From Planctomicrobium sp. (lineage in GTDB: Bacteria > Planctomycetota > Planctomycetia > Planctomycetales > Planctomycetaceae), in assembly GCA_018659505.1 (NCBI GenBank), contig JABJMI010000584.1, forward strand, positions 1 to 9,118: 9,118 nt of DNA, written 5' to 3'. The notes beneath the pieces were generated by a model. It made no database searches. It worked only from the letters and a program-made list of their open reading frames with translations, and had not been told where the DNA came from. The first letter of the stretch is position 1, and every line of letters starts with the position of its first letter. Positions 1 to 5,788 of this stretch are shown here, piece by piece. Made by a program: the position numbers and the translations under genes.

Positions 1-1
1 A

Positions 2-826
2 GCCATTATCGCTCTGACGCATGATGGTGAGTTGGCTTGGGAGGCGAGAAATCTCGGCAAAGTCATCGGCGGTCACGGTTTTGGAACCTCTCCAATCATT
101 CACAACGAGTCAGTCATCATTGCGAACGATACAGAAAAAGAGAGTTCGTTAATTGCCTTGAATCGAAAGACCGGCGAGAAAGTCTGGGAGGCTGAGCGTC
201 CCGGTGGTCGCCTCAACTTTGCCACTCCATGTGTTTATCCGCGAGACGATGAAGCGGACCTATTGATTTTCTCAGCTTGGCCCATTGGAGTGACTGCGAT
301 TAACACTGAAACTGGTGAACAGGTTTGGGAAGCGGAAACTTATGACGTCAACAAAGGTCAACGTGCTGTTGCTTCTCCACTTGTTGATAATGGTTTAATC
401 TTTGCCAATTGTGCTTTTGTGAATAATCCGAAGCATTTAGTCGTTCTCAAACCGACAGAAGGCTCGGCTGAAGAAGTCTTTCGTATCGACAATAGTTCGG
501 TTCCGCACATTCCTTCGCTGCTGGTTGATAAGGGACTGCTCTATGCCTGGGCAGACAAAGGCATCTGCACCTGCTACGAAGTCGAGTCCGGCAAGAAGCT
601 ATGGCAACAAAGAATCGGCGGCAACTATTTCAGTTCCCCCGTCTGTGCCAACGGAGTTATCTACTGTATCGATTCCGATGGAAACTGCGTCGTCATCAAA
701 GCTGGTCGAAAGTATGAAGAACTCAGCCGCATCGACCTCGGCGAAGCCTGCCGCGCCACACCAGCGATTGCCAACGACCAAATGTTCATCCGCACATTTT
801 CGCACTTAATGGCGATTGGGGATTAG
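2..826 (+). CDS. PQQ-like beta-propeller repeat protein, 5' partial
   Basis: The reading frame is open to the left edge of the window, so the TTG at 32 is not the true start and the visible 274 residues are the C-terminal part. Blade-type repeats of the PQQ/quinoprotein-like family recur: a short beta strand, then TG-[DE]-x-x-W. Examples are NRKTGEKVWEA, NTETGEQVWEA and VESGKKLWQQ, with degenerate blades at the window edge and at the C-terminus. About five to six blades are visible. Such propellers are usually exported; in planctomycetes they occur alone or fused to kinases or cytochromes, and many do not bind PQQ. No catalytic residues can be assigned, so I infer a scaffold or ligand-binding propeller. 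It ends in FSHLMAIGD, a tail that recurs downstream at 1074-1110. No T-rich intrinsic terminator follows; a hairpin repeat starts 41 bp after the stop. Confidence 0.85.
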   Translation, partial: AIIALTHDGELAWEARNLGKVIGGHGFGTSPIIHNESVIIANDTEKESSLIALNRKTGEKVWEAERPGGRLNFATPCVYPRDDEADLLIFSAWPIGVTAINTETGEQVWEAETYDVNKGQRAVASPLVDNGLIFANCAFVNNPKHLVVLKPTEGSAEEVFRIDNSSVPHIPSLLVDKGLLYAWADKGICTCYEVESGKKLWQQRIGGNYFSSPVCANGVIYCIDSDGNCVVIKAGRKYEELSRIDLGEACRATPAIANDQMFIRTFSHLMAIGD

Positions 827-867
827 CATATAGAGTTCAAGGAAGGACGGATCCACATCTCAAAAAT

Positions 868-903
868 AGATTTGCGTGCCACGTGCTCTGTGAGCCGTGC
901 CGG
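868..903. repeat. Dispersed 36-bp hairpin repeat, copy 1
   Basis: These 36 bases are identical to 4457-4492. The core can fold as CACG(T)GCTC, loop TGT, GAGCCGTG, an 8-bp stem with one bulged T. It lies 41 bp after the stop of the propeller gene. It resembles REP-type palindromic intergenic repeats in size and position. Function is unknown; a role as mRNA 3'-end hairpin or mobile non-autonomous repeat is inference. Confidence 0.75.
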
Positions 904-973
904 TTTACCATTTCGCACTTGTTACGTCGACGATCTAAGAGACTCAGTAACTTCCTACCGCTCCGCACGGAGC

Positions 974-1073
974 GAGTGGCACGACCTGAGTGCAGCGGAA
1001 CGGTGGTCGTGGCAACTGTGAGAGCAGCGCTTATCGTTGCATTCACCTCTACCCCGCGCTCGCCACGCCCATC
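974..1073 (+). repeat. Long dispersed repeat, copy A (right end missing)
   Basis: It starts with the arm GAGTGGCACGACC and continues with TGAGTGCAGCGG. By eye it matches 8118-8222 over its whole length, with about 11 mismatches and one 5-bp deletion. The right-hand part found in the 8118-8256 copy, including the closing arm GGTCGTGCCACCC, is absent. Homology stops exactly at CCCATC, where a copy of the propeller gene's 3' tail begins. The 62 bp between the 36-bp repeat and this element show nothing recognisable. Confidence 0.75.
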
Positions 1074-1110
1074 CCGCACATTTTCGCATCTGATGGCGAT
1101 TGGGCACTAG
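1074..1110 (+). pseudogene. Second copy of the propeller gene's 3' end (paralogue remnant)
   Basis: The 37 bases match 790-826 with five differences. Read in the same frame, both give RTFSHLMAIG followed by Asp or His and TAG. Three of the differences are silent (CAC/CAT, TTA/CTG), and only the last sense codon (GAT/CAC) changes the residue. Silent divergence suggests that this tail was once part of a translated paralogous gene whose remaining body has been lost and replaced by the repeat upstream. A simple recent duplication would not favour silent sites, though five differences are few. There is no intact gene here: the frame upstream is repeat DNA. Confidence 0.5.
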
Positions 1111-1282
1111 CTGAAACTTCGTTCAATGTAAGCTGGGACGTGTCTCATCATTTTTAATGCTAGCCCTGCAATACGGGGACTACTCCACTTCACGAACCTA
1201 GCGGAGTTCCTTAATAGATCGTTGCCCTGGTCGATTTAATCGGGTTATTTCGTTTTTACTGAACGATCAGCGATGTTGCTAA
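1111..1282. other. Intergenic DNA, no recognised feature
   Basis: This stretch between the gene-tail remnant and the small ORF holds no ORF with coding character and no repeat shared with the rest of the window. A weak sigma70-like arrangement (TTGCCC, 17-bp spacer, TTATTT, about 1223-1251) can be picked out and could serve the genes downstream, but it is too degenerate to call. Confidence 0.4.
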
Positions 1283-1381
1283 ATGGCTCAATCGAGAACG
1301 CACATTCTCATCGTTTTATTGATCTTCTTCTGTGCCTGGGCAGTAATACTTATTCACTTCGTGCAACGACACAATTTCTGA
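1283..1381 (+). CDS. Possible 32-residue single-pass membrane peptide
   Basis: An ATG at 1283 opens a 32-codon frame ending in TGA at 1379-1381. The peptide has a short polar N-terminus (MAQSRTH), an uninterrupted hydrophobic stretch of about 18-20 residues (ILIVLLIFFCAWAVILI and neighbours), and a basic tail (VQRHNF). This is the layout of a small transmembrane protein. An in-frame TAA lies directly before the ATG. No clear Shine-Dalgarno is visible, which weakens the call. It lies 51 bp before the acyltransferase in the same direction, so it could share its transcript. No family is recognised. The alternative is chance hydrophobicity in T-rich intergenic DNA. Confidence 0.3.
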   Translation: MAQSRTHILIVLLIFFCAWAVILIHFVQRHNF

Positions 1382-1432
1382 ATCACTCTTGTTGTCCGAA
1401 TTTGTATCCACTCTCAACTCACATTATCCAGG

Positions 1433-2590
1433 ATGAACATGAGTGATTCAAAGGATTCTTCAAAGTGGTCTAAGCATTTGGACTACGAAACAGCGGATCC
1501 TTTGTGTTCGAGTCACATTCCTTCTCTTGACGGGCTACGGTTCATCGCAGCATTGCTTGTGATCCTCTATCACGCTGGATTGGAATTTCCCTGCCCAGAT
1601 GGTGTGACCTTTTTTTTCGTGCTGAGCGGATTTTTATTCGCTGTTTTATTGCATAGAGAATATTGTCGAACAGGAACAATCAATCTTAGAAAATTCTATC
1701 TTCGTCGAACGATTCGTATTTTGCCTGCATTTTACGCAACCATCTTAATTACCATTGTTATCAAATTTTTCACAAGTAATCCTATTGATTACGCACATGC
1801 AATTTCATCAAGTTTATTTGTGGGAAACTATTACAACGCTGCGTTCAACCATCCAGCAACTGGCTTTTCACATTTCTGGTCACTAGGTGTCGAAGAACAG
1901 TTCTACCTGATTTGGCCACTGGCTTTCCTTGCATTCATCAAGTTGAATTGGCGAGGTCTCATCGCTGCCCTGTTAGGGGTAGCTTTGATCGTTTGTCTCT
2001 ATCGAATAATCGTTTCGCTCTCTTATGTTGAGGCAGACGCTTACTTGTATAATGCCTTTGAGTGTCGATGCGACAGCCTGGCGATTGGGTGTGTCGTCGG
2101 ACTCTTAACGACCTCGGAACAATTCCGTCGAATAGTTCCGCAATTCGCACGGACAGGTTTTGAGCCGCTGCTGGTCATTGCTCTTTTGTCCGTCGGAAAT
2201 ATGCAAACGAATTCATTTCGCCAAACGCTCGGTTTTTCTATAGAGTCGTGGTTACTCGCGTTACTGCTGCTGCAACTGATCACGTTACATCATCATCCCT
2301 TATGGAGTTGGCTGAATCACAAGTGGACCCGTTTTCTCGGTACGCTTTCTTACTCAGCATATCTGGTTCATGCAATCGGGACTGGACTTGCCGAGAAATT
2401 GTCCCTCGACAGTCAATTCGCTCAGCTCTCAACCGATGTGATCATCACTTTTACGCTTGCAGCAGGACTCTACTACTTAGTGGAGAAACCATCTCTCAAA
2501 TTAAAAGCTCGCTGGACCTCGGGGAATCACCACTTCTCGAAGAACACAATCGAGACCCCAGCCCCTACAGTCAACCAAGCGACCGCTTGA
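1433..2590 (+). CDS. Acyltransferase-3 family membrane O-acyltransferase
   Basis: A protein of 385 residues of the AT3 / OafA-type family (usual membrane domain about 350 residues), which transfers acetyl or other acyl groups to surface or exported glycans. Hallmarks in order: SLDGLRFIAALLVILYHAG with the R-x10-H motif (R36, H47) in helix 1; FFFVLSGFL (60-68); an RxxR in a cytoplasmic loop (R92-R95, FYLRRTIRILP); FWSLGVEEQFYLIWP (148-162); ECRCDSLAIGC (210-220); and the end of the last helix, YYLVEKPSL. There is no SGNH domain, so it is the stand-alone form. Two starts are possible: ATG 1433, or ATG 1439, which is better spaced from a weak CAGG. The gene is visibly more AT-rich than the sulfatases, hinting at a different history. 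A run of eight T (1610-1617) lies in the FFF motif. Family call is firm; substrate unknown. Confidence 0.93.
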   Translation: MNMSDSKDSSKWSKHLDYETADPLCSSHIPSLDGLRFIAALLVILYHAGLEFPCPDGVTFFFVLSGFLFAVLLHREYCRTGTINLRKFYLRRTIRILPAFYATILITIVIKFFTSNPIDYAHAISSSLFVGNYYNAAFNHPATGFSHFWSLGVEEQFYLIWPLAFLAFIKLNWRGLIAALLGVALIVCLYRIIVSLSYVEADAYLYNAFECRCDSLAIGCVVGLLTTSEQFRRIVPQFARTGFEPLLVIALLSVGNMQTNSFRQTLGFSIESWLLALLLLQLITLHHHPLWSWLNHKWTRFLGTLSYSAYLVHAIGTGLAEKLSLDSQFAQLSTDVIITFTLAAGLYYLVEKPSLKLKARWTSGNHHFSKNTIETPAPTVNQATA

Positions 2591-2606
2591 TACGATATGA
2601 TTGATC

Positions 2607-2655
2607 GGGTAGCACGACCTGAGTGCAGCGGAGCGGAAAGGCGGTCGTGCCACCC
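2607..2655 (+). repeat. Short palindromic form of the dispersed repeat, copy B
   Basis: Left arm GGGTAGCACGACC (2607-2619) and right arm GGTCGTGCCACCC (2643-2655) pair over 12 of 13 positions around a 23-nt loop, TGAGTGCAGCGGAGCGGAAAGGC. It begins 16 bp after the stop of the acyltransferase. The left arm and loop match copies A and C. There is no T-run after the stem, so it is not a canonical intrinsic terminator, but it would form a strong 3' hairpin in the acyltransferase mRNA. Confidence 0.8.
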
Positions 2656-2842
2656 ATCCGCCTTATTTTGGTTGGGTGGACTTCTAAAGCACGACTTGCG
2701 ATTGGCTGCTTGAAGCTTATAGAAATTAACGTCGGCTCGCGGTCTGCTCTGAAACAATTTATCATACGGCAACAGCGCTGTGCCCAGCTGCAATCCAAGA
2801 ATGCCACTGTTCAATCATTTAATTCTCCTTACAGGTTTTGAA
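2656..2842. other. Intergenic DNA, no recognised feature
   Basis: Between the palindromic repeat and the leader ORF of the sulfatase. Frames are open on both strands (for example 2527-2814 minus), but they run through the palindromic repeat or the acyltransferase gene and have no supported start, so I do not call them. The sulfatase promoter should lie here or just downstream; no convincing -35/-10 pair was found. Confidence 0.4.
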
Positions 2843-2932
2843 ATGGAATTCTTTTGTCAAAGCCTGTTCGAGGTTTTGTACCACTCGAAAGCGATTGAAA
2901 TGATTCAACTCACAGAGAAGCGAACATCATGA
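2843..2932 (+). CDS. Possible 29-residue leader ORF overlapping the sulfatase start
   Basis: An ATG at 2843 follows ACAGG (2831-2835) with a 7-nt spacer, a fair Shine-Dalgarno for this window. The frame runs 29 codons and ends in a TGA that overlaps the sulfatase ATG (ATGA, 2929-2932), the classic arrangement for translational coupling. The peptide begins [16 protein letters not shown]; it is not a signal peptide and resembles no known family. Its composition gives no strong coding signal, so the ORF may be fortuitous. If real, it would make sulfatase translation depend on translation of the leader. Confidence 0.25.
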   Translation: MEFFCQSLFEVLYHSKAIEMIQLTEKRTS

Positions 2933-4401
2933 ATGGAAAGCCGATGATTCTGTCGCGAGTTGCAGTTGTTCTCATTACTATTGCGGCCTCAACTGTGATG
3001 GCTAACGACTCTCCGCGTAATGTACTGTTCATTGCGGCTGATGATCTGGCGTGCACGCTCGGGTGTTTCGGCGATCCCATGGCGAAGACGCCGAATCTTG
3101 ATCGACTGGCAGCTACGGGGGTTTGCTTTCTCAATGCACATAACCAGATTCCGCTCTGCAATCCCAGCCGCGCGTCGGTGATGACGGGCATGCGCCCTGA
3201 TAAAATCAAGGTTTACGATCTCGACCGACATTTTCGAGACGAAGTGCCAGACGTTGTCACTCTCTCGCAGCAGTTTAAGAATCGTGGGTGGTATACGGCT
3301 CGTGTGGGCAAGATTTACCACTACAACGTGCCTGCCAGCATCGGAACAGATGGCTTTGATGATCCTCCATCATGGCAGCAGACGTTCAATCCGAAAGGTC
3401 GCGACAAGACTGACGAACCGCTCATCTTCAATGCCGAACCTCATCGGAAGATCAGTGGGGCGCTGAGCTGGCTTGCAGCGGACGGAACGGATGAAGAACA
3501 GACGGACGGCATGGTTGCTACGGAGGCCATCCGCCTGATGCGTGAACATCGTGATGAACCGTTCTTTATCGCTGCTGGGTTCTTCCGACCACACACGCCT
3601 TATGTCGCACCCAAGAAATATTTTGATCTGTATCCGCTCGACGAAATCCGGTTGCCGTATTCTCCGGAGGATGACCGAGATGACATCCCCACGGCGGCGT
3701 TTGCTCATAACTGCCCGGTTCCCCACTACGGTTTAGAGGAACCGGTACTTCGTGAGGCCATTCAGGCGTATTACGCGAGCGTTTCGTTTGTGGATGCTCA
3801 GGTCGGTCGGATGCTCGATACTCTCGATGACTTAGGTCTGAAGGATAATACACTGGTCGTCTTCTGGAGCGACCATGGATATCACCTTGGCGAACATAAC
3901 GGTGTCTGGCAGAAACGCACGCTGTTCGAGCAGGGTTCGCGGGCTCCGCTTCTGTTTCGGGCGCCGAAAGCAGCAGGCAATGGTCAGCCTTGTCGCCGCA
4001 TCGTCGAGTTTATCGACATCTACCCGACCGTCATGGACTGGGCGGGTCTGCCTTTGCCGAAGCATCTCGACGGTTTCAGCCTGATGCCTCTATTACGCGA
4101 ACCTACGAAAAAGTGGAACGACATCGCTGTCACTCAGATTCTCCGTCCTGCAGACAAGCGACTGGAGACGCAAGTGATGGGCTGTAGTATTCGAACGGCT
4201 CGCTGGAGGTACACGGAATGGGCAGAAGGCAAGTCTGGCGTGGAACTCTACGACCACCATTCTGATCCGATGGAATTCCGCAACCTTGCCGTTAATCCAG
4301 ACGCTGCCGCAAGCAGGATCATCGAGCAGCTTCGTCAAGAACTCCGCCAACGAGCCAGCGGAAAGATTCCTTCTGTTCCCGTGAATCCGAAACGGTTGTG
4401 A
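2929..4401 (+). CDS. Secreted type I sulfatase, iduronate-2-sulfatase-like
   Basis: A 490-residue formylglycine-dependent sulfatase, normal length for the family, which hydrolyses sulfate esters on glycans outside the cytoplasm. Residues 1-25 form a Sec signal peptide with likely cleavage after VMA. Metal and catalytic residues in order: D38-D39 in IAADDL; the modification motif C77-N-P-S-R81, where C77 becomes formylglycine; K128 and H131 in VGKIYHYN; H222 in [16 protein letters not shown]315-H316 in [12 protein letters not shown]; and K329 in WQKRTLFE. The PHTPY and [11 protein letters not shown] blocks are typical of iduronate-2-sulfatase-like sulfatases (probably SulfAtlas S1_7, inferred). 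A purine-rich AGAGAAG sits 9-10 nt before ATG 2929. A start at M6 would give the same export signal. It converges with the PEP-CTERM gene. Precise glycan unknown. Confidence 0.93.
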   Translation: MNGKPMILSRVAVVLITIAASTVMANDSPRNVLFIAADDLACTLGCFGDPMAKTPNLDRLAATGVCFLNAHNQIPLCNPSRASVMTGMRPDKIKVYDLDRHFRDEVPDVVTLSQQFKNRGWYTARVGKIYHYNVPASIGTDGFDDPPSWQQTFNPKGRDKTDEPLIFNAEPHRKISGALSWLAADGTDEEQTDGMVATEAIRLMREHRDEPFFIAAGFFRPHTPYVAPKKYFDLYPLDEIRLPYSPEDDRDDIPTAAFAHNCPVPHYGLEEPVLREAIQAYYASVSFVDAQVGRMLDTLDDLGLKDNTLVVFWSDHGYHLGEHNGVWQKRTLFEQGSRAPLLFRAPKAAGNGQPCRRIVEFIDIYPTVMDWAGLPLPKHLDGFSLMPLLREPTKKWNDIAVTQILRPADKRLETQVMGCSIRTARWRYTEWAEGKSGVELYDHHSDPMEFRNLAVNPDAAASRIIEQLRQELRQRASGKIPSVPVNPKRL

Positions 4402-4456
4402 TAGGCTCGTCACCGACCTCGCTGAAACAGATTTTCCGGGTGTTCAAGTTGACTAA

Positions 4457-4504
4457 AGATTTGCGTGCCACGTGCTCTGTGAGCCGTGCCGGATCGGGTG
4501 GCAC
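4457..4504. repeat. Dispersed hairpin repeat, copy 2, fused to a left arm of the other repeat
   Basis: Positions 4457-4492 are identical to 868-903. Directly joined, 4492-4504 reads GATCGGGTGGCAC, matching 12 of 13 bases of 2603-2615, the left edge of palindromic copy B. The element is therefore a mosaic of both repeat families. It lies 56 bp after the stop of the first sulfatase and about 100 bp from the stop of the convergent PEP-CTERM gene. Confidence 0.75.
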
Positions 4505-4551
4505 TTTTGTTTGAGTAATGATCCAACCAGCCCACCCCGCCTTCGCTGCGC

Positions 4552-4580
4552 AAAAAAAACGGATGCCGCATGGGCATCCG
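4552..4580 (-). terminator. Intrinsic terminator of the PEP-CTERM gene
   Basis: On the minus strand CGGATGCC, loop CATGC and GGCATCCG form a perfect 8-bp GC-rich stem (4560-4580), followed directly by eight T (4552-4559 as A on the plus strand). It lies 24 bp after the stop at 4604. It has no U-run in the plus direction, so it does not obviously stop the convergent sulfatase transcript. Confidence 0.9.
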
Positions 4581-4603
4581 GGGAATGGAATGGACGAGAC
4601 CGA

Positions 4604-5338
4604 CTAAGCTGCGGAGTTTGCCCAGCGTCGGCGACGCCTTACAGCGACGCAAGCGAGAGCACAACCAAGCAAGGCGAAAGAGGATGGTTCCGGGACGGCA
4701 GTTGCCGTATTTACCGTGATGTTGTCGATGCTAAACGTTGCCAGATCGCCACCGGTTGGCAACCCCGAAAAGTTGTTAAAAACGAGGGCAATGTTATCCT
4801 GCCCAGTAAAGTTAAAAGTAGTAGTCAAGTCAGTCCCATTGCCTGAATAGTTGAACTGACTACCAATCGTACCAATCGTAGCGCTGCCAGTAGAGGCCGT
4901 TGCTACGCCATTTGCGGTTGATTGGTGGAGATCTAAGCTAACTAGATCAGTGGCATTAACACCAGTCGCAGCATATGCTTGGAACCAGCTCTCAGCATCA
5001 TTGGTGCCAGCTGTGTATCCTGATACGTCAAATGCAACGGTTACGGTTCCGGTATTCCAAGCTGATGAATCAAGCCAAACGGCTGCACCACGGCTTCTAC
5101 TACCATGAGTATCCGGACCAAACGCCAGCGCTTCGCTCGCGAGTGAAATTGTGGTCCTTGCAGAAAACCATTGTTCTTCTCCAACATCTGGACTAGCGCC
5201 TCCGAATTCCCAGGCGTTAGCTTTATTCAAATCGATGACTGTCGTGGGGGGGGCGAAGTCCTCCGAAAAGACCAAAGCCGCCCTCGCGTGACCGGCCATC
5301 AACATGGCAATTCCTGATGCGAATAAAAACTGTTTCAT
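4604..5338 (-). CDS. PEP-CTERM sorting domain-containing exported protein
   Basis: A protein of 244 residues from the start chosen here. N-terminal Sec signal (MKQFLFASGIAMLMAGHARA), then a Gly/Ser/Thr/Asn-rich beta-sandwich-like body with no catalytic motif that I recognise. At the C-terminus is a PEP-CTERM sorting signal: VPEP (215-218), a hydrophobic segment SSFALLGCALACVAV, and a cluster of five Arg, here followed by a WANSAA tail. PEP-CTERM proteins are handled by an exosortase and placed in the envelope or extracellular matrix; no exosortase gene is in this window. An in-frame ATG at 5353 would add five residues, but an AAAGG lies 7 nt before ATG 5338, so I use the latter. Eight consecutive C on the coding strand (5246-5253) fall near residue 29. 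It is transcribed on its own, with its own terminator. Ligand or role unknown. Confidence 0.9.
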   Translation of the reverse strand: MKQFLFASGIAMLMAGHARAALVFSEDFAPPTTVIDLNKANAWEFGGASPDVGEEQWFSARTTISLASEALAFGPDTHGSRSRGAAVWLDSSAWNTGTVTVAFDVSGYTAGTNDAESWFQAYAATGVNATDLVSLDLHQSTANGVATASTGSATIGTIGSQFNYSGNGTDLTTTFNFTGQDNIALVFNNFSGLPTGGDLATFSIDNITVNTATAVPEPSSFALLGCALACVAVRRRRRWANSAA

Positions 5339-5345
5339 TAATTTG

Positions 5346-5350
5346 CCTTT
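5346..5350 (-). promoter_or_regulatory. Shine-Dalgarno site that sets the PEP-CTERM start
   Basis: AAAGG on the minus strand lies 7 nt before the ATG at 5338, good spacing for a ribosome binding site. The upstream in-frame ATG at 5353 has no such site, and its codons overlap this one. This favours the shorter protein. Confidence 0.6.
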
Positions 5351-5405
5351 CATAGTCTTGCTTTAATTCTGTAGGCACAACTGGCCACCGAAATACGCTG
5401 GGTAG

Positions 5406-5435
5406 TGTATAAAGAATACGTATGGAAGGAGTTAA
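5406..5435 (-). promoter_or_regulatory. Candidate sigma70-like promoter for the PEP-CTERM gene
   Basis: On the minus strand TTAACT (5430-5435) and TATACA (5406-5411) are separated by 18 bp; each matches four of six consensus positions. It lies about 70 bp before the start codon. Planctomycete promoters are often poorly conserved, so this is a weak call. Confidence 0.25.
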
Positions 5436-5788
5436 TCTAGCTGAATCAAAGATGGTTTTCTAGTTAATGATTCTCGACCGGCAAATCGAATGTGATTTGC
5501 ACCGACCTTCTCGTTGGCAAAGCCTATGAAACATCGTTTTTGCGACACTCGATTGACGAATTGCGTCACGCAGACTATCCTTCGTGGTCATTTTGACAAC
5601 ACCGCCAATCAAACGCTGTGGTGCATCTCCGCCGCCACTTTCCAACATTCGTCCGATGCAAACGGCGGGGAGATCGTGAATGAAATGGGGCATCTCCAAC
5701 GAACCTTTCCCAGGCTGTTTTCAACGTCGAGACACACCGAGGCGTATTCAAATTCGGGTGTGTAGAGATAGTCCTGTTGCCTTGCCGG
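5436..5788. other. Intergenic region between the PEP-CTERM and second sulfatase genes
   Basis: No firmly supported gene. Overlapping open frames exist on both strands (5460-5699 minus, 79 codons from an ATG; 5514-5765 plus, 83 codons from a TTG). Neither has a Shine-Dalgarno or a recognised domain. Two hairpins are visible: GCAAATC-GAATGT-GATTTGC (5481-5500, perfect 7-bp stem), and ACACACC / GGTGTGT (5732-5738, 5757-5763), which starts about 26 bp after the sulfatase stop on its downstream side but lacks a T-run. Confidence 0.4.

Noticed and set aside
868..1073. Possible CRISPR array or tandem repeats
   Set aside because: The repeats are dispersed single copies from different families with no regular spacer pattern.
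837..1079. 80-codon minus-strand frame
   Set aside because: It lies wholly in repeat DNA, is Arg/Thr-rich with no domain character, and has no ribosome binding site.
883..1110. 75-codon plus-strand frame ending in FSHLMAIGH
   Set aside because: Only the last 12 codons resemble a protein; the rest runs through dispersed repeat DNA shared with 8118-8222, so it is a chance fusion and not a gene.
1273..1443. 57-codon plus-strand frame overlapping the micropeptide and the acyltransferase start
   Set aside because: Its translation is of mixed composition with no domain or membrane segment, whereas the overlapping frame from 1283 has clear membrane-peptide character.
2527..2814. 95-codon minus-strand frame
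   Set aside because: It overlaps the acyltransferase 3' end antisense and runs through the palindromic repeat; no homologous family is recognised.
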